A stretch of DNA of 64,000 nt, from positions 1,388,623-1,452,622 of the forward strand of contig NZ_SJPG01000001.1 of assembly GCF_007859715.1 (NCBI RefSeq), in the 5' to 3' direction. A program made the translations under genes and the position numbers. The DNA is from Rubinisphaera italica (lineage in GTDB: Bacteria; Planctomycetota; Planctomycetia; Planctomycetales; Planctomycetaceae). Below the pieces are notes generated by a model that searched no databases, was not told the origin of the DNA, and saw nothing but the letters and a program-made list of their open reading frames with translations. Shown here one piece after another: positions 19,023 to 27,511 of the stretch. How positions within the stretch are numbered: position 1 is the stretch's first letter; each line of letters opens with the position of its first letter.

Positions 19023-19057
19023 ACATCTGCGTTCATCCGCGTTTATCTGCGGTTCAA
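19023..19057. repeat. GxxExxY-associated repeat, copy C (inverted)
   Basis: ATCTGCGTTCATCCGCGTTT then ATCTGCGGTTCAA, the reverse complement of the copy A/B family. It forms a potential hairpin with copy B 13 bp away. It ends just past the last codons of the DUF1501 gene, so it may double as a transcript-end structure. Confidence 0.8.
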
Positions 19058-19063
19058 AAAAAC

Positions 19064-20488
19064 TTAACCCAGTATATCCTCAATCACATGCGGTTCTTCA
19101 ACTCCGGTCAGGCGCATATCAAGCCCTTGGTGTTGGTAGTAGAGTTGGCGGTGGTCGAGGCCGAGCATGTGGAGCATGGTGGCGTGCATGTCGCGGACGT
19201 GGGTTGGTTTTTCGACCGCGTGGTAGCCGAATTCATCGGTGTTGCCGTGGGAAGTTCCTCCTTTGATTCCACCTCCAGCCATCCACATCGAAAAGCCTTT
19301 GATGTGATGATCGCGCCCGACTCCTCCTTTGCCCTGGAACATCGGTGTGCGGCCGAATTCGCCTCCCCAGATGACCAGCGTTTCCTCTAGCATACCGCGT
19401 TGTTTGAGGTCCTGTATCAGGGCATAAGTCGGCTGATCGGTCAGGCCACAGCAGACCTTCATGTACTTATCGAGCCCGCCATGATGATCCCAACCGCGAT
19501 GATACAAATGGATAAACCGGACTCCGCGCTCTGCAAGCCGACGGGCTAAAAGGCAGTTGGAGGCAAAAGAACCATCGCCCGGTTTGGCTCCGTACATATC
19601 GAGAACATGCTTCGGCTCGTTCGACATATCGACTAAATCAGGGACGGAGGTCTGCATCCGAAAGGCCATTTCATATGCAGAGAGTCGGGTTTCGAGTTCC
19701 GGGTTCTGTACTGTTTTCTGACGATGCTGATCGAGTTGCCGAATCGTCTCGACGATTCGGCCTTGTTGAGAGTTGGAAATTCCGCCGGGGGGCTTTACAT
19801 AATAGACAGGATCTCCACTGGAGTTGAATTCGACTCCTTGAAAACGACTCGGGAGAAAGCCAGCTCCCCATTGTCGTGAAGCGATTGGCTGAGGATTTCG
19901 GCCGCCGACACTCGACATCACCACAAAACCGGGCAACTCCTGAGTTTCGGAGCCGAGGCCGTAGGTGATCCAAGAACCCATCGAAGGCCGCCCCGAGATG
20001 ACGGTGCCGGTATTCATGAAAGTGTGAGCTGGGTCGTGATTGATCTGCTCGGTATGCATCGATTTGAGAACGCAAATGTCATCGGCCATTTTCGCATGCC
20101 AGGGAAGATAATCGCTGACTTCGAGGCCACCTTCTCCATATTTCTGAAACTTCGTAAGTGGCCCCTGAGCGATCAGTTCTTTTCCCTGCAATTGGGCAAT
20201 CGGCTGCCCGGCTGTGACGGAGGCTGGCATCGGCTGCCCGCTGAGTCGCTCTAGTTCTGGTTTGTAATCGAAAGTTTCCAGATGCGATGGTCCACCAGCC
20301 ATGCACAGGAAGATGACCCGCTTGACTCGCGGTGGAAAATGAGGCTTTTGAGATTGCTTATGAGCAGGACTCGCTTGAGTCTCATTGTTCAATAAATTCG
20401 AAAACGCAGCAGCTCCAAGGCCAACCCCTGCTTGGGAAAGGAATGTGCGACGGTTTAAGTGAGTGGCTAATTGATAATCAAAAGACAT
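19064..20488 (-). CDS. DUF1501-family exported protein (TAT-type signal)
   Basis: Start ATG 20488 ([20 protein letters not shown]). The N-terminus has a twin-arginine pattern, [18 protein letters not shown]. The body shows the DUF1501 landmarks: [20 protein letters not shown], a QPxAS-type core, [56 protein letters not shown] and [20 protein letters not shown]. The family has an alkaline-phosphatase/sulfatase-like fold; catalysis is unproven. The gene follows a DUF1549/DUF1553 cytochrome gene on the same strand, the standard planctomycete pair, and both probably act together at the envelope. Confidence 0.92.
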   Translation of the reverse strand: MSFDYQLATHLNRRTFLSQAGVGLGAAAFSNLLNNETQASPAHKQSQKPHFPPRVKRVIFLCMAGGPSHLETFDYKPELERLSGQPMPASVTAGQPIAQLQGKELIAQGPLTKFQKYGEGGLEVSDYLPWHAKMADDICVLKSMHTEQINHDPAHTFMNTGTVISGRPSMGSWITYGLGSETQELPGFVVMSSVGGRNPQPIASRQWGAGFLPSRFQGVEFNSSGDPVYYVKPPGGISNSQQGRIVETIRQLDQHRQKTVQNPELETRLSAYEMAFRMQTSVPDLVDMSNEPKHVLDMYGAKPGDGSFASNCLLARRLAERGVRFIHLYHRGWDHHGGLDKYMKVCCGLTDQPTYALIQDLKQRGMLEETLVIWGGEFGRTPMFQGKGGVGRDHHIKGFSMWMAGGGIKGGTSHGNTDEFGYHAVEKPTHVRDMHATMLHMLGLDHRQLYYQHQGLDMRLTGVEEPHVIEDILG

Positions 20489-20526
20489 AATGTTTCTCAC
20501 AAAAAGTAATAAATCATGCAGGCGAG

Positions 20527-20546
20527 CCCTGCCAGTTATGGCAGGG
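20527..20546. repeat. Intergenic hairpin between DUF1549/1553 and DUF1501 genes
   Basis: CCCTGCCA (20527-20534), loop GTTA, TGGCAGGG (20539-20546): a perfect 8-bp stem within the 160-bp gap between two co-oriented genes. No T-run follows. It resembles small REP-type or processing hairpins. Confidence 0.55.
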
Positions 20547-20648
20547 GTATTCTCATGATGATTAAAATGAAGTAGCGAATGATCGTCGAGAATGACTCAG
20601 ACCCACCCGAGTCATTACTGACTCGGCTCGCCAAAATCCTTTTGTTGG

Positions 20649-23030
20649 TCAGTTGCGTGTTGTCACTTCGCTCAGGTTTAAGAGGACACGAGCGACTTGT
20701 GTCCAGGCTGCCAGTTGATTCTGAGGAAGAGTCGCATTTGCTTTCTTCAATCCGACATTCAGCAGTTTCTCTGCATCTTGAGGATTTGTCTGATAGTATT
20801 GGAATTGATCATCCAGCAATCCGAGTAACATCTCCTGTTCGAGTACATCGGGCTGACGGGACAAGGCTAATTGATACGCGTAGTTCAATTGCAATTGTTC
20901 CTCATCTCCCCCCTCAAGCAATATTCGCTCAGCCAGACATCGAGCCGATTCGAGGAATGTTGGGTCGTTTAATAATGTTAAAGCTGCTATGGGAGTATTG
21001 GAACGTGGTCGCTCGGCAGTGCACTCTTCCCGGCTTGGGGCATCGAAGGCTTTGAGCATTGGATGAAGAAACTGACGCTGCCAGTGCATGTAGACGCCGC
21101 GTCTCCACTGCTGTTGATTCGTGTCGGCTGTATATTTGCGAGTCGGAAAATTCAAGTGTCGATAATAACCTGCTGGTTGATAGGGCTTGATACTTGGTCC
21201 GCCATATTCGCTGACCAGCAGTCCGCTCACGGCTAACGCATTATCGCGAATCATTTCGGCAGGTAGACGATAACGGGACTGACGGGCGTAGAGTCTGTTT
21301 TCAGGATCGATTTCCTCAAGTTGAGAATTGCTTAACGACTCCTGACGATAAGTATGGCTGCTCGCCATCAGTTTGAGCATATGCTTGATATCCCATCCAG
21401 AATCGACGAATTCAATCGCCAACTGATCAAGTAGTTTTGGATGCGTCGGCGGGCTCCCCTGACCGCCGAAATCATTCAGGTCGGCCAGTCCATGACCAAA
21501 CATCAAGCTCCAGAGACGATTCACAAACACGCGAGCAGTCAACAGGCCGGAACCATTCTCGGCATCGACCAGCCAGTTTGCCAGATCGAGACGTGATGAT
21601 CGATCAGAAGTTTTCAATGTTCCTAGAAACTCGGGAATAGCCGGTTGGACGATCGGTCCAGAATCATCCTGCCAGTTGCCACGGGGAAGAACTCGCATTT
21701 CACGAGGTTTGATCGAGGCGGAGATCATCGTGAGTCGTTTTGATTTATCGATCGATTTCAGTTGGGACTCGGCTGATGAATATTGCTTGAGTAGTTGAGA
21801 TACTTTTTCGTCACCGGAAATCAATGCAGGCAAAATCTCCCTACCGAGTTCCTGAATGTGCTGTTCGATCTCTTGACGTTCTTCGCGTTGCTTGGGAGAT
21901 AATACGGCCAATTCGGGCTCCCGTCGGGTGGGTAGCGAATTTCCGCCATTTGTGAAATGTTTCGCTTCATCGAGATCGGCAAAGAATGCCGCCATGGAGT
22001 AGAAATCCGTGATTGTGTACGGATCGTATTTGTGGGAATGGCATTGAGCACAGCCCATGGTTGCTCCCATCCAGACTTCTGAAACATTGCGAACGCGGTC
22101 AGCTGCATAGATAGCAAGATACTCTTTCTGCTGCAGACCTCCCTCGTGAGTCGTTTGTAGCAGGCGGTTGTAGCCTGAAGCAATTAGGTTGTCGACATTC
22201 CGGTTGTCCAGCAGATCGCCAGCCAGTTGTTCACGGGTGAATTGATCGAACGGTAGATTCTGATTGAAAGCATTGATCACCCAATCCCGATAAGGCGAAA
22301 TGCTATGATCCTGATCGCCGTGATAGCCGACGGTGTCGGCATAGCGAACCAGGTCGAGCCAGTACATCGCCATTCGCTCGCCGAAATGAGGTGAAGCGAG
22401 TAGTTGATCAATTAACTTGCTGCGAGCAGATTCGGAAGAATCGTTGAGAAACTGTTTTGCCATTTCTGTTGTTGGGGGCAAACCTGTCAAATCAAAACAG
22501 AGACGACGGAGCAGGGTGATCGAGTCGGCATCAGCAGCAGGAGTCAACTTCTGTTGATCCAGTTCCTGCATCACAAACGAATCGATCAGATTCTCGCACC
22601 ATTCTGGATTCGAAACTTTTGGAATGGAGACAGCTTTCGGAGCAACATACGCCCAGTGAGGCTCCCAGTTGGCGCCTTCTTCAATCCATTGTTTGAGCTT
22701 TGAGATATCCTGCTCAGTCAGTTCCTTTTGAGCATGATGGGGCGGCATCTGCAGATCTTCATCGTCACTGAGGATGCGGGCCATCATCTCACTATTTTCC
22801 GGTTCGCCCGGCTTAATGACGGCATAGCCGCCGCGGTCTTCCAGAGCGGTTTCGAGTTGATCAAAACGCAAATAGGCTTCGCGAGATTTTTCTTCCGGGC
22901 CGTGGCATCCAATGCATTTATCGGAAAGGATGGGCCGGATATCGCGATTGAAGTCGAGAGGGGCCGCCTGAATCACATTACAAAAAGTGAGAATCAGAAT
23001 CGTTATTATTGTGATAAATTGAGCAGGCAT
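20649..23030 (-). CDS. PSCyt1-DUF1549-DUF1553 exported cytochrome-type protein
   Basis: From ATG 23030 (MPAQFITIITILILTF) a signal peptide ends near QAAPLDF. A Planctomycete cytochrome C domain follows with the haem motif CIGCH (residues DFNRDIRPILSDKCIGCHGP) and LQMPPHHAQKELTEQD. DUF1549 begins near residue 145 (DSFVMQELDQQKLTPAADAD, LLRRLCFDLTGLPPT) and includes a second haem-type motif, CAQCHSHKYDPYT. DUF1553 occupies the C-terminus (RLDLANWLVDAENGSGLLTA, RVFVNRLWSLMFGHGLADLN, HKQ-type TYRQESLSN). The function is unknown; redox chemistry on exported glycans is a common hypothesis. Paired with the downstream DUF1501 gene. Confidence 0.92.
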   Translation of the reverse strand: MPAQFITIITILILTFCNVIQAAPLDFNRDIRPILSDKCIGCHGPEEKSREAYLRFDQLETALEDRGGYAVIKPGEPENSEMMARILSDDEDLQMPPHHAQKELTEQDISKLKQWIEEGANWEPHWAYVAPKAVSIPKVSNPEWCENLIDSFVMQELDQQKLTPAADADSITLLRRLCFDLTGLPPTTEMAKQFLNDSSESARSKLIDQLLASPHFGERMAMYWLDLVRYADTVGYHGDQDHSISPYRDWVINAFNQNLPFDQFTREQLAGDLLDNRNVDNLIASGYNRLLQTTHEGGLQQKEYLAIYAADRVRNVSEVWMGATMGCAQCHSHKYDPYTITDFYSMAAFFADLDEAKHFTNGGNSLPTRREPELAVLSPKQREERQEIEQHIQELGREILPALISGDEKVSQLLKQYSSAESQLKSIDKSKRLTMISASIKPREMRVLPRGNWQDDSGPIVQPAIPEFLGTLKTSDRSSRLDLANWLVDAENGSGLLTARVFVNRLWSLMFGHGLADLNDFGGQGSPPTHPKLLDQLAIEFVDSGWDIKHMLKLMASSHTYRQESLSNSQLEEIDPENRLYARQSRYRLPAEMIRDNALAVSGLLVSEYGGPSIKPYQPAGYYRHLNFPTRKYTADTNQQQWRRGVYMHWQRQFLHPMLKAFDAPSREECTAERPRSNTPIAALTLLNDPTFLESARCLAERILLEGGDEEQLQLNYAYQLALSRQPDVLEQEMLLGLLDDQFQYYQTNPQDAEKLLNVGLKKANATLPQNQLAAWTQVARVLLNLSEVTTRN

Positions 23031-23251
23031 GGGGAGCACAATCAATTGGAGGGATTGTAGTGGGACGGATCAAGTATATTTTATTCGATTGTAAGATGGA
23101 ATGCGAACAGTTTTGCCTCAAAACCGTCAAAACAAGGACGTCTTAGGCTAAAACCTTGGGAGATTTAGTCTGGAGAGTCGAACACAAAGGCTGGACATTC
23201 TAAACTTCCAATAACAATCCATGTGTAAATGAAATTGACAGGAGCAGTCGA

Positions 23252-23845
23252 ATGGCTCGAAAGGCCACTATTCAGCGTAAAACTGGCGAAACTGAGATCG
23301 AACTCACACTCGACATCGATGGGACTGGGAATGTGGAGATTGAGACCGGCGTCGGTTTTCTTGATCACATGTTGACGCTGTTCGCAAAACATGGGCTGTT
23401 CGAATTGTCGGTGAAAGCCGTCGGTGATTTGCATGTCGACCATCATCATACAGTCGAAGATATCGGGATTTGTCTCGGCAAGGCGATTCATCAGGCCATT
23501 GGCGATAAGCAAGGTATCACCCGATATGGTTCGATGACCTTACCGATGGACGAAACGCTTGTGACTGTCGCACTCGATTTGAGTGGGCGGGTCTGGTTTG
23601 AAAATCGGTTCGCATTTCCGACCGAAAAGATTGGTGAGTTCGATACGCAACTCGTCGCAGAATTCTTTCAGGCGTTCGCGGCAAACAGCCTGATGAATCT
23701 GCATGTCGTTCTGCATCACGGATCAAACAGCCATCACATTTCTGAAGCGATTTTCAAAGCGACTGCTCGTGCATTGAGAATTGCCACGACCGTCGATCCA
23801 CGACAAACGGGAGTACCATCGTCCAAGGGGACATTGTCGGAGTAA
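23252..23845 (+). CDS. hisB: Imidazoleglycerol-phosphate dehydratase
   Basis: Monofunctional HisB (197 residues) catalysing dehydration of imidazoleglycerol phosphate to imidazole-acetol phosphate in histidine synthesis. The Mn-binding motifs are intact: [38 protein letters not shown] and [20 protein letters not shown]. The ending ([18 protein letters not shown]) is the normal family C-terminus. A clear AGGAG lies seven bases before the ATG. No other his gene is adjacent, so the pathway is scattered. The stop codon abuts the convergent scpB stop with no spacer. Confidence 0.97.
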   Translation: MARKATIQRKTGETEIELTLDIDGTGNVEIETGVGFLDHMLTLFAKHGLFELSVKAVGDLHVDHHHTVEDIGICLGKAIHQAIGDKQGITRYGSMTLPMDETLVTVALDLSGRVWFENRFAFPTEKIGEFDTQLVAEFFQAFAANSLMNLHVVLHHGSNSHHISEAIFKATARALRIATTVDPRQTGVPSSKGTLSE

Positions 23846-24583
23846 TTACGCGGCCTGGGAAGAACTTTCATCTTCCGGGACTTCGTCTTCTTTTTGATCT
23901 GTGACAGTAGGATCCAGCTCGCCCCCTTTGCGAAGTTCGGCAAAGTTGGGGAGTTGATCGACACGGCGGATTCCCATGTATTGCAGGAATGCTTTGGTTG
24001 TTTCGTAGAGAAACGGGCGGCCGAGCGAATCGTCTTCGCCGCCGATGCGAATGAGTTGCCGTTCCATCAGTTGCTTGATGACTTCCGAAGACTGAACCCC
24101 TCGAATCGCTTCGACATCAGCTCGGGTGATTGGTTGGCGGTAAGCGATGATCGTCAATGTTTCCAGAGCCGGTGGCGTCAGTTTCATTTCGACATGGCGT
24201 TGATGAATCCGATCGAGCCATTGAGAATACTCAGGACGTGTCAGTAGTTGATAGCCGCTGGAGATTTGTTCGATGCGAAACGGAGACAGATCGGCATCGT
24301 ACAATTCATTGAGTTGTTCGACCAAATCATGACACTGATTCGCATCGACCAGTTTGGCGGCATCGACGAGTTTCCGAGCAGAAAGTGGACTGTCCGCTAC
24401 AAATAAGACGGCTTCCAGTCGGGCTATCTGTGGCGTACGAAGTCCACTGGTTGAGTCAGTGGTCTCAGTGGTACGAGAGTAAAGTCGAGCAATGCGTTCC
24501 CGTTCTCGAGAACCTTGCTGCCAGATCGCAGCAGGAGTCATCGATGACCAGTCGGTCTGTCTCGTGAACGGGGAGTTTCTCAT
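23846..24583 (-). CDS. scpB: Segregation and condensation protein B
   Basis: The kleisin-associated subunit of the SMC-ScpAB condensin. The first roughly 50 residues form a non-conserved extension. From residue 53 come the two winged-helix domains: [80 protein letters not shown] and [20 protein letters not shown], all hallmark ScpB segments. An acidic tail ([17 protein letters not shown]) ends the protein. Overlap of stops with hisB suggests convergent read-through may matter. Confidence 0.93.
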   Translation of the reverse strand: MRNSPFTRQTDWSSMTPAAIWQQGSRERERIARLYSRTTETTDSTSGLRTPQIARLEAVLFVADSPLSARKLVDAAKLVDANQCHDLVEQLNELYDADLSPFRIEQISSGYQLLTRPEYSQWLDRIHQRHVEMKLTPPALETLTIIAYRQPITRADVEAIRGVQSSEVIKQLMERQLIRIGGEDDSLGRPFLYETTKAFLQYMGIRRVDQLPNFAELRKGGELDPTVTDQKEDEVPEDESSSQAA

Positions 24584-24600
24584 GTCGATCAGGGAATGCT

Positions 24601-25185
24601 CTAGAAAATTTCTGTATTGCTGCTTTGACTTCTGGCGGAATGCCAGGGTTCGACTTGCTTGAGTGTTTTCAATAAGGCTTGTAGAGGATCGTTTGCCTCG
24701 GCTTCGAATCGCAGCACTGTCGCTTTGCTCGCAGGTCGTGCGTAGCAGGCAAAGTGAGATGTGCCGGGGACAATTCCCGGTTGAATGCGGTAGTCGGTAA
24801 TTCCCATCTGAGCCAGGCGGGCAATTCCCTGATCCCAGGTTAGAGTCCCGGAGGGATTTTCCTGAGTCCCAAAAGCAGACGGCGTTGAAAAATCCTGTGA
24901 ATTTCCCAGTGATGTTGTCTGAACCGGAGGGGTATTTGTGGAGTTCTTCGAAAGGTTGACTGGTGTGGAGTCCTGTGCAGAGTCTCCAAATACTGGAGCA
25001 GGGGAATCGGACCAGGAAGGAGCGGAGGTATCTGCGATCGGATCCTCAGCCAGAAAACCAGTTTCATCAATGGTGGCCGCGAGTGATCCAAATTGCGGGA
25101 TGCCGAAGATAGACATCAGCGGAATGGCTGCCAGTGGCAATGCCATGAATATGGTCATCAAAAAACCAGCAATGCGTCCCTGCAT
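24601..25185 (-). CDS. Membrane-anchored protein of unknown function
   Basis: One N-terminal hydrophobic segment ([25 protein letters not shown]), then a Ser/Thr/Pro-rich linker of about 85 residues without obvious structure, then a small globular C-terminus ([61 protein letters not shown]). No family was recognised. It lies 17 bp upstream of scpB on the same strand, so it may be co-transcribed, but a link to chromosome segregation is not shown. Confidence 0.7.
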   Translation of the reverse strand: MQGRIAGFLMTIFMALPLAAIPLMSIFGIPQFGSLAATIDETGFLAEDPIADTSAPSWSDSPAPVFGDSAQDSTPVNLSKNSTNTPPVQTTSLGNSQDFSTPSAFGTQENPSGTLTWDQGIARLAQMGITDYRIQPGIVPGTSHFACYARPASKATVLRFEAEANDPLQALLKTLKQVEPWHSARSQSSNTEIF

Positions 25186-25358
25186 CTGATTCTTCCTTAA
25201 ATATGTCTTTGGTCTTACAGCACAATTCTGCAGCTGAAATGACCGAATTCTAATATTATCCGGAATTCCCCCCTTGGAATTCAGATCTGGATTCTATCTG
25301 AGAATCTGAAATCCAGCAACAGGAGAATCAGGCTGGTAATGCCGGTTTAATCAACAAA

Positions 25359-25389
25359 AAACGCCAGATCCCAATAGAATCTGGCGTTT
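25359..25389 (-). terminator. Intrinsic terminator after the LTxxQ-type gene
   Basis: AAACGCCAGAT (25359-25369) and ATCTGGCGTTT (25379-25389) form a perfect 11-bp stem with a 9-nt loop. Read on the minus strand the stem runs into a T-run, about 30 bp past the stop of the gene at 25419-25940. Confidence 0.85.
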
Positions 25390-25418
25390 GACATTGAAGA
25401 CTATGATCAATTCACGGT

Positions 25419-25940
25419 TTAGGAATCAGACTTTTTAGGCTTTTTTCCTTTTCCTTTGCCTTCTCTTGCAGTTGGCAGTTTGGACTGTTGTTCTTCGGTC
25501 AGTACTTCGCGGACTTCCTTGAGGAATTCTGTTTTTAAGGCTTGAGACTGTTTGCGGATCACAGCCAGCTTTTCGCGATCAACTGCTGAAAGTTCATCCT
25601 GAGATGATTTCATGATTTGACGAATTTCTTCCTGAGATTTGCCCGCTTCTTTTGCGGCTTTGACAGCTGCAGCCTGTTGTTTCCGCAATTCGGCTGGAAT
25701 CACTTCCTGAGTCTGCTTTTTAAGATCCTTGGCTTTGTCGGAAAATTTGGCGCGTATCTTTTTAACTTGAGCTTCCTGGTCGGCTGTCAACTCGATGCTA
25801 TCAGGCAGAGCCAGTGCTTGCGGAACTCTCTCCTGATTTCCTTTTTTGCCCTTTTTAACTTTATTGGCTGGCTTTTCAGCCTGAGCAATACAGCAGACCA
25901 TGCTCAGCATCATCACAGCACTCATCATTCGAATCAGCAT
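25419..25940 (-). CDS. Exported helical protein with LTxxQ-like motifs (Spy/CpxP-like)
   Basis: ATG 25940 follows a GGTGAGGGG ribosome-binding site and is preferred over the GTG at 25949. The signal peptide is MLIRMMSAVMMLSMVCCIAQA. The mature protein is about 150 residues, very Lys/Glu/Gln-rich and predicted entirely helical, with IELTADQEAQVKKI near the start and EVLTEEQQSKLP near the end. These are the LTxxQ motifs of the periplasmic Spy/CpxP/CnrX group, whose members act as chaperones or stress sensors. A basic tail (GKGKGKKPKKSDS) ends it. A good intrinsic terminator follows, so it is probably a single-gene transcript. Confidence 0.75.
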   Translation of the reverse strand: MLIRMMSAVMMLSMVCCIAQAEKPANKVKKGKKGNQERVPQALALPDSIELTADQEAQVKKIRAKFSDKAKDLKKQTQEVIPAELRKQQAAAVKAAKEAGKSQEEIRQIMKSSQDELSAVDREKLAVIRKQSQALKTEFLKEVREVLTEEQQSKLPTAREGKGKGKKPKKSDS

Positions 25941-26054
25941 TCCCCTCACCCCTTTTCATATCAATGAACATGTAGACCAGAGTCAAGCACATTCAAAACA
26001 ACAGATAAACCTCACTAGAATAGTGAGCGTTAGAAAGTAGTCGCCGTAAAAAAT

Positions 26055-26081
26055 GCCACTGCCAGCTTGACCGACAGTGGC
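26055..26081 (-). terminator. Intrinsic terminator after the DUF1501 gene
   Basis: GCCACTG (26055-26061) pairs with CAGTGGC (26075-26081). On the minus strand the hairpin is followed by A and six T residues, about 20 bp past the DUF1501 stop. It closes the sigma/anti-sigma/cytochrome gene run. Confidence 0.82.
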
Positions 26082-26102
26082 TTCAAGTCGCAGCAATATT
26101 GA

Positions 26103-27404
26103 TTAAGTAAACAGTTCGTTGATGACATGACCATCACGCACAATCATCACGGGGCGCCCGGTTGAAGTGTGATATTCCTGTTCGTGATTAATACCCAGAG
26201 CATGGTAATAGGAAGCGGCGACATCATCGGGTGTAATCGCTTCGTTCAAGGGGCCGAGGGCTTTGTCATCGCTGGCTCCAATGACTCGACCACCGGAGAT
26301 TCCACCACCAGCCATCAGCATGAACATCGCGCGAGGATAGTGATCGCGTCCGACTCGCTCGTTATTAATTTTTGGGGTGCGTCCAAATTCTCCTGTGACC
26401 AGCACGGCAGTTTCTTCCAGCAAGCCTTTCATTTCCAGACCTTTGAACAAGGCAGCCAGTCCCTGATCAAGAGGTGGTAGTAGACGTGTTTTCAAGTTAT
26501 TCCAGCCGTCGCGGTGAGTATCCCAGCCACCAGTTGAGACAGAGACAAAGCGGACTCCGGAATCAATCAACCGTGTTGCCAGCAGGCAGCTTTGTCCGAA
26601 GGGAGACTCGCCGAACATTTGCGAATATTCGGGTGATTCCTTACTGACATCAAACGCATTGCGCGCCTGTGGCGATGTGACCATGTCGTAAGCTTGCTGA
26701 GAGAAGCGATCGAGCCCGCGTAGAAGGTCGTTCTGCTGTTCAAAACTTGAGAACGCGGTATCAAGATCCCCTCGCAAATTTTTACGACGTTCGATATCGG
26801 AAACGGTAATTCCATTTCGCAGGTCCAGTCCCCTTACGCTATAAGGCTGACCGACTCGTGGAGTGGAGCCTGTATGCAGCGGAGCGTATTGAACGCCGAG
26901 ATATCCAGGACGCTGATTCGTGTTCGGGATCGAAACGAAAGGTGGCAATTCTGGAATGGTTGGCCGTTCCTTGGAAATAACCGCTCCATAACCTGGGAAT
27001 TCCAGAGATGGCAGGGGGCGGTTTCCAGTATTTACATATTCGGAACCGAGTTGATGAGCGGCTAATGTGTGAGACACACCTTTGAGAATGACGAACTTAT
27101 CCATCACTTTGGCAAGTTCCGGCAGGTGTTCGCAAATCTGGATGCCGGGGACGTTGGTGTCAATAGGATTGAACTCACCTCGATACTCAGCGGGTGCATC
27201 GGGCTTCAGGTCAAAGGTGTCCATATGACTTGGGCCACCGGGCAGGTTGATGAAAATAGCCGACTTCGCCTTGGCGGTCGATTTCACAGCACCCGCTTGG
27301 GCGATGTTGAGATACTGACTCAGTGACAATCCCGCAAAACCCAGTGCGCCCACTTTCAGGAAATCGCGTCGCTTGGCTCCGTCGCAAGTTTTGTGCATGG
27401 CCAT
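26103..27404 (-). CDS. DUF1501-family exported protein
   Basis: ATG 27404 is preceded by GGAGAA and gives MAMHKTCDGAKRRDFLKVGA, a twin-arginine-type signal (KRRDFLKVGALGFAGLSL). DUF1501 landmarks: AIFINLPGGPSHMDTFDLKP, FVILKGVSHTLAAHQLGSEY, DSGVRFVSVSTGGWDTHRDG, VLVTGEFGRTPKINNERVGR and FMLMAGGGISGGRVIG. The C-terminus (YYHALGINHEQEYHTSTGRP) is typical. It follows the Big2-DUF1549-DUF1553 gene on the same strand and is closed by an intrinsic terminator, so it is likely the last cistron of the ECF-sigma-headed run. Confidence 0.92.
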   Translation of the reverse strand: MAMHKTCDGAKRRDFLKVGALGFAGLSLSQYLNIAQAGAVKSTAKAKSAIFINLPGGPSHMDTFDLKPDAPAEYRGEFNPIDTNVPGIQICEHLPELAKVMDKFVILKGVSHTLAAHQLGSEYVNTGNRPLPSLEFPGYGAVISKERPTIPELPPFVSIPNTNQRPGYLGVQYAPLHTGSTPRVGQPYSVRGLDLRNGITVSDIERRKNLRGDLDTAFSSFEQQNDLLRGLDRFSQQAYDMVTSPQARNAFDVSKESPEYSQMFGESPFGQSCLLATRLIDSGVRFVSVSTGGWDTHRDGWNNLKTRLLPPLDQGLAALFKGLEMKGLLEETAVLVTGEFGRTPKINNERVGRDHYPRAMFMLMAGGGISGGRVIGASDDKALGPLNEAITPDDVAASYYHALGINHEQEYHTSTGRPVMIVRDGHVINELFT

Positions 27405-27469
27405 GATTACTTCTCCAGTATGAATTGAATGGAAGTGTTGAATTAAATATGACGTCAATGATTGATCTC

Positions 27470-27486
27470 GTCAGGCAGTGCCTGAC
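27470..27486. repeat. REP-like short palindrome
   Basis: GTCAGGC, loop AGT, GCCTGAC. With its flank the reverse complement reads GTAGGTCAGGCACTGCCTGA, closely related to the hairpin at 35180-35197 (GTAGGACAGGCACGAGCCTG). It lies between the DUF1549/1553 and DUF1501 genes. Confidence 0.55.
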
Positions 27487-27511
27487 CTACAGCTTTGTGA
27501 TCAGTCTCCGT

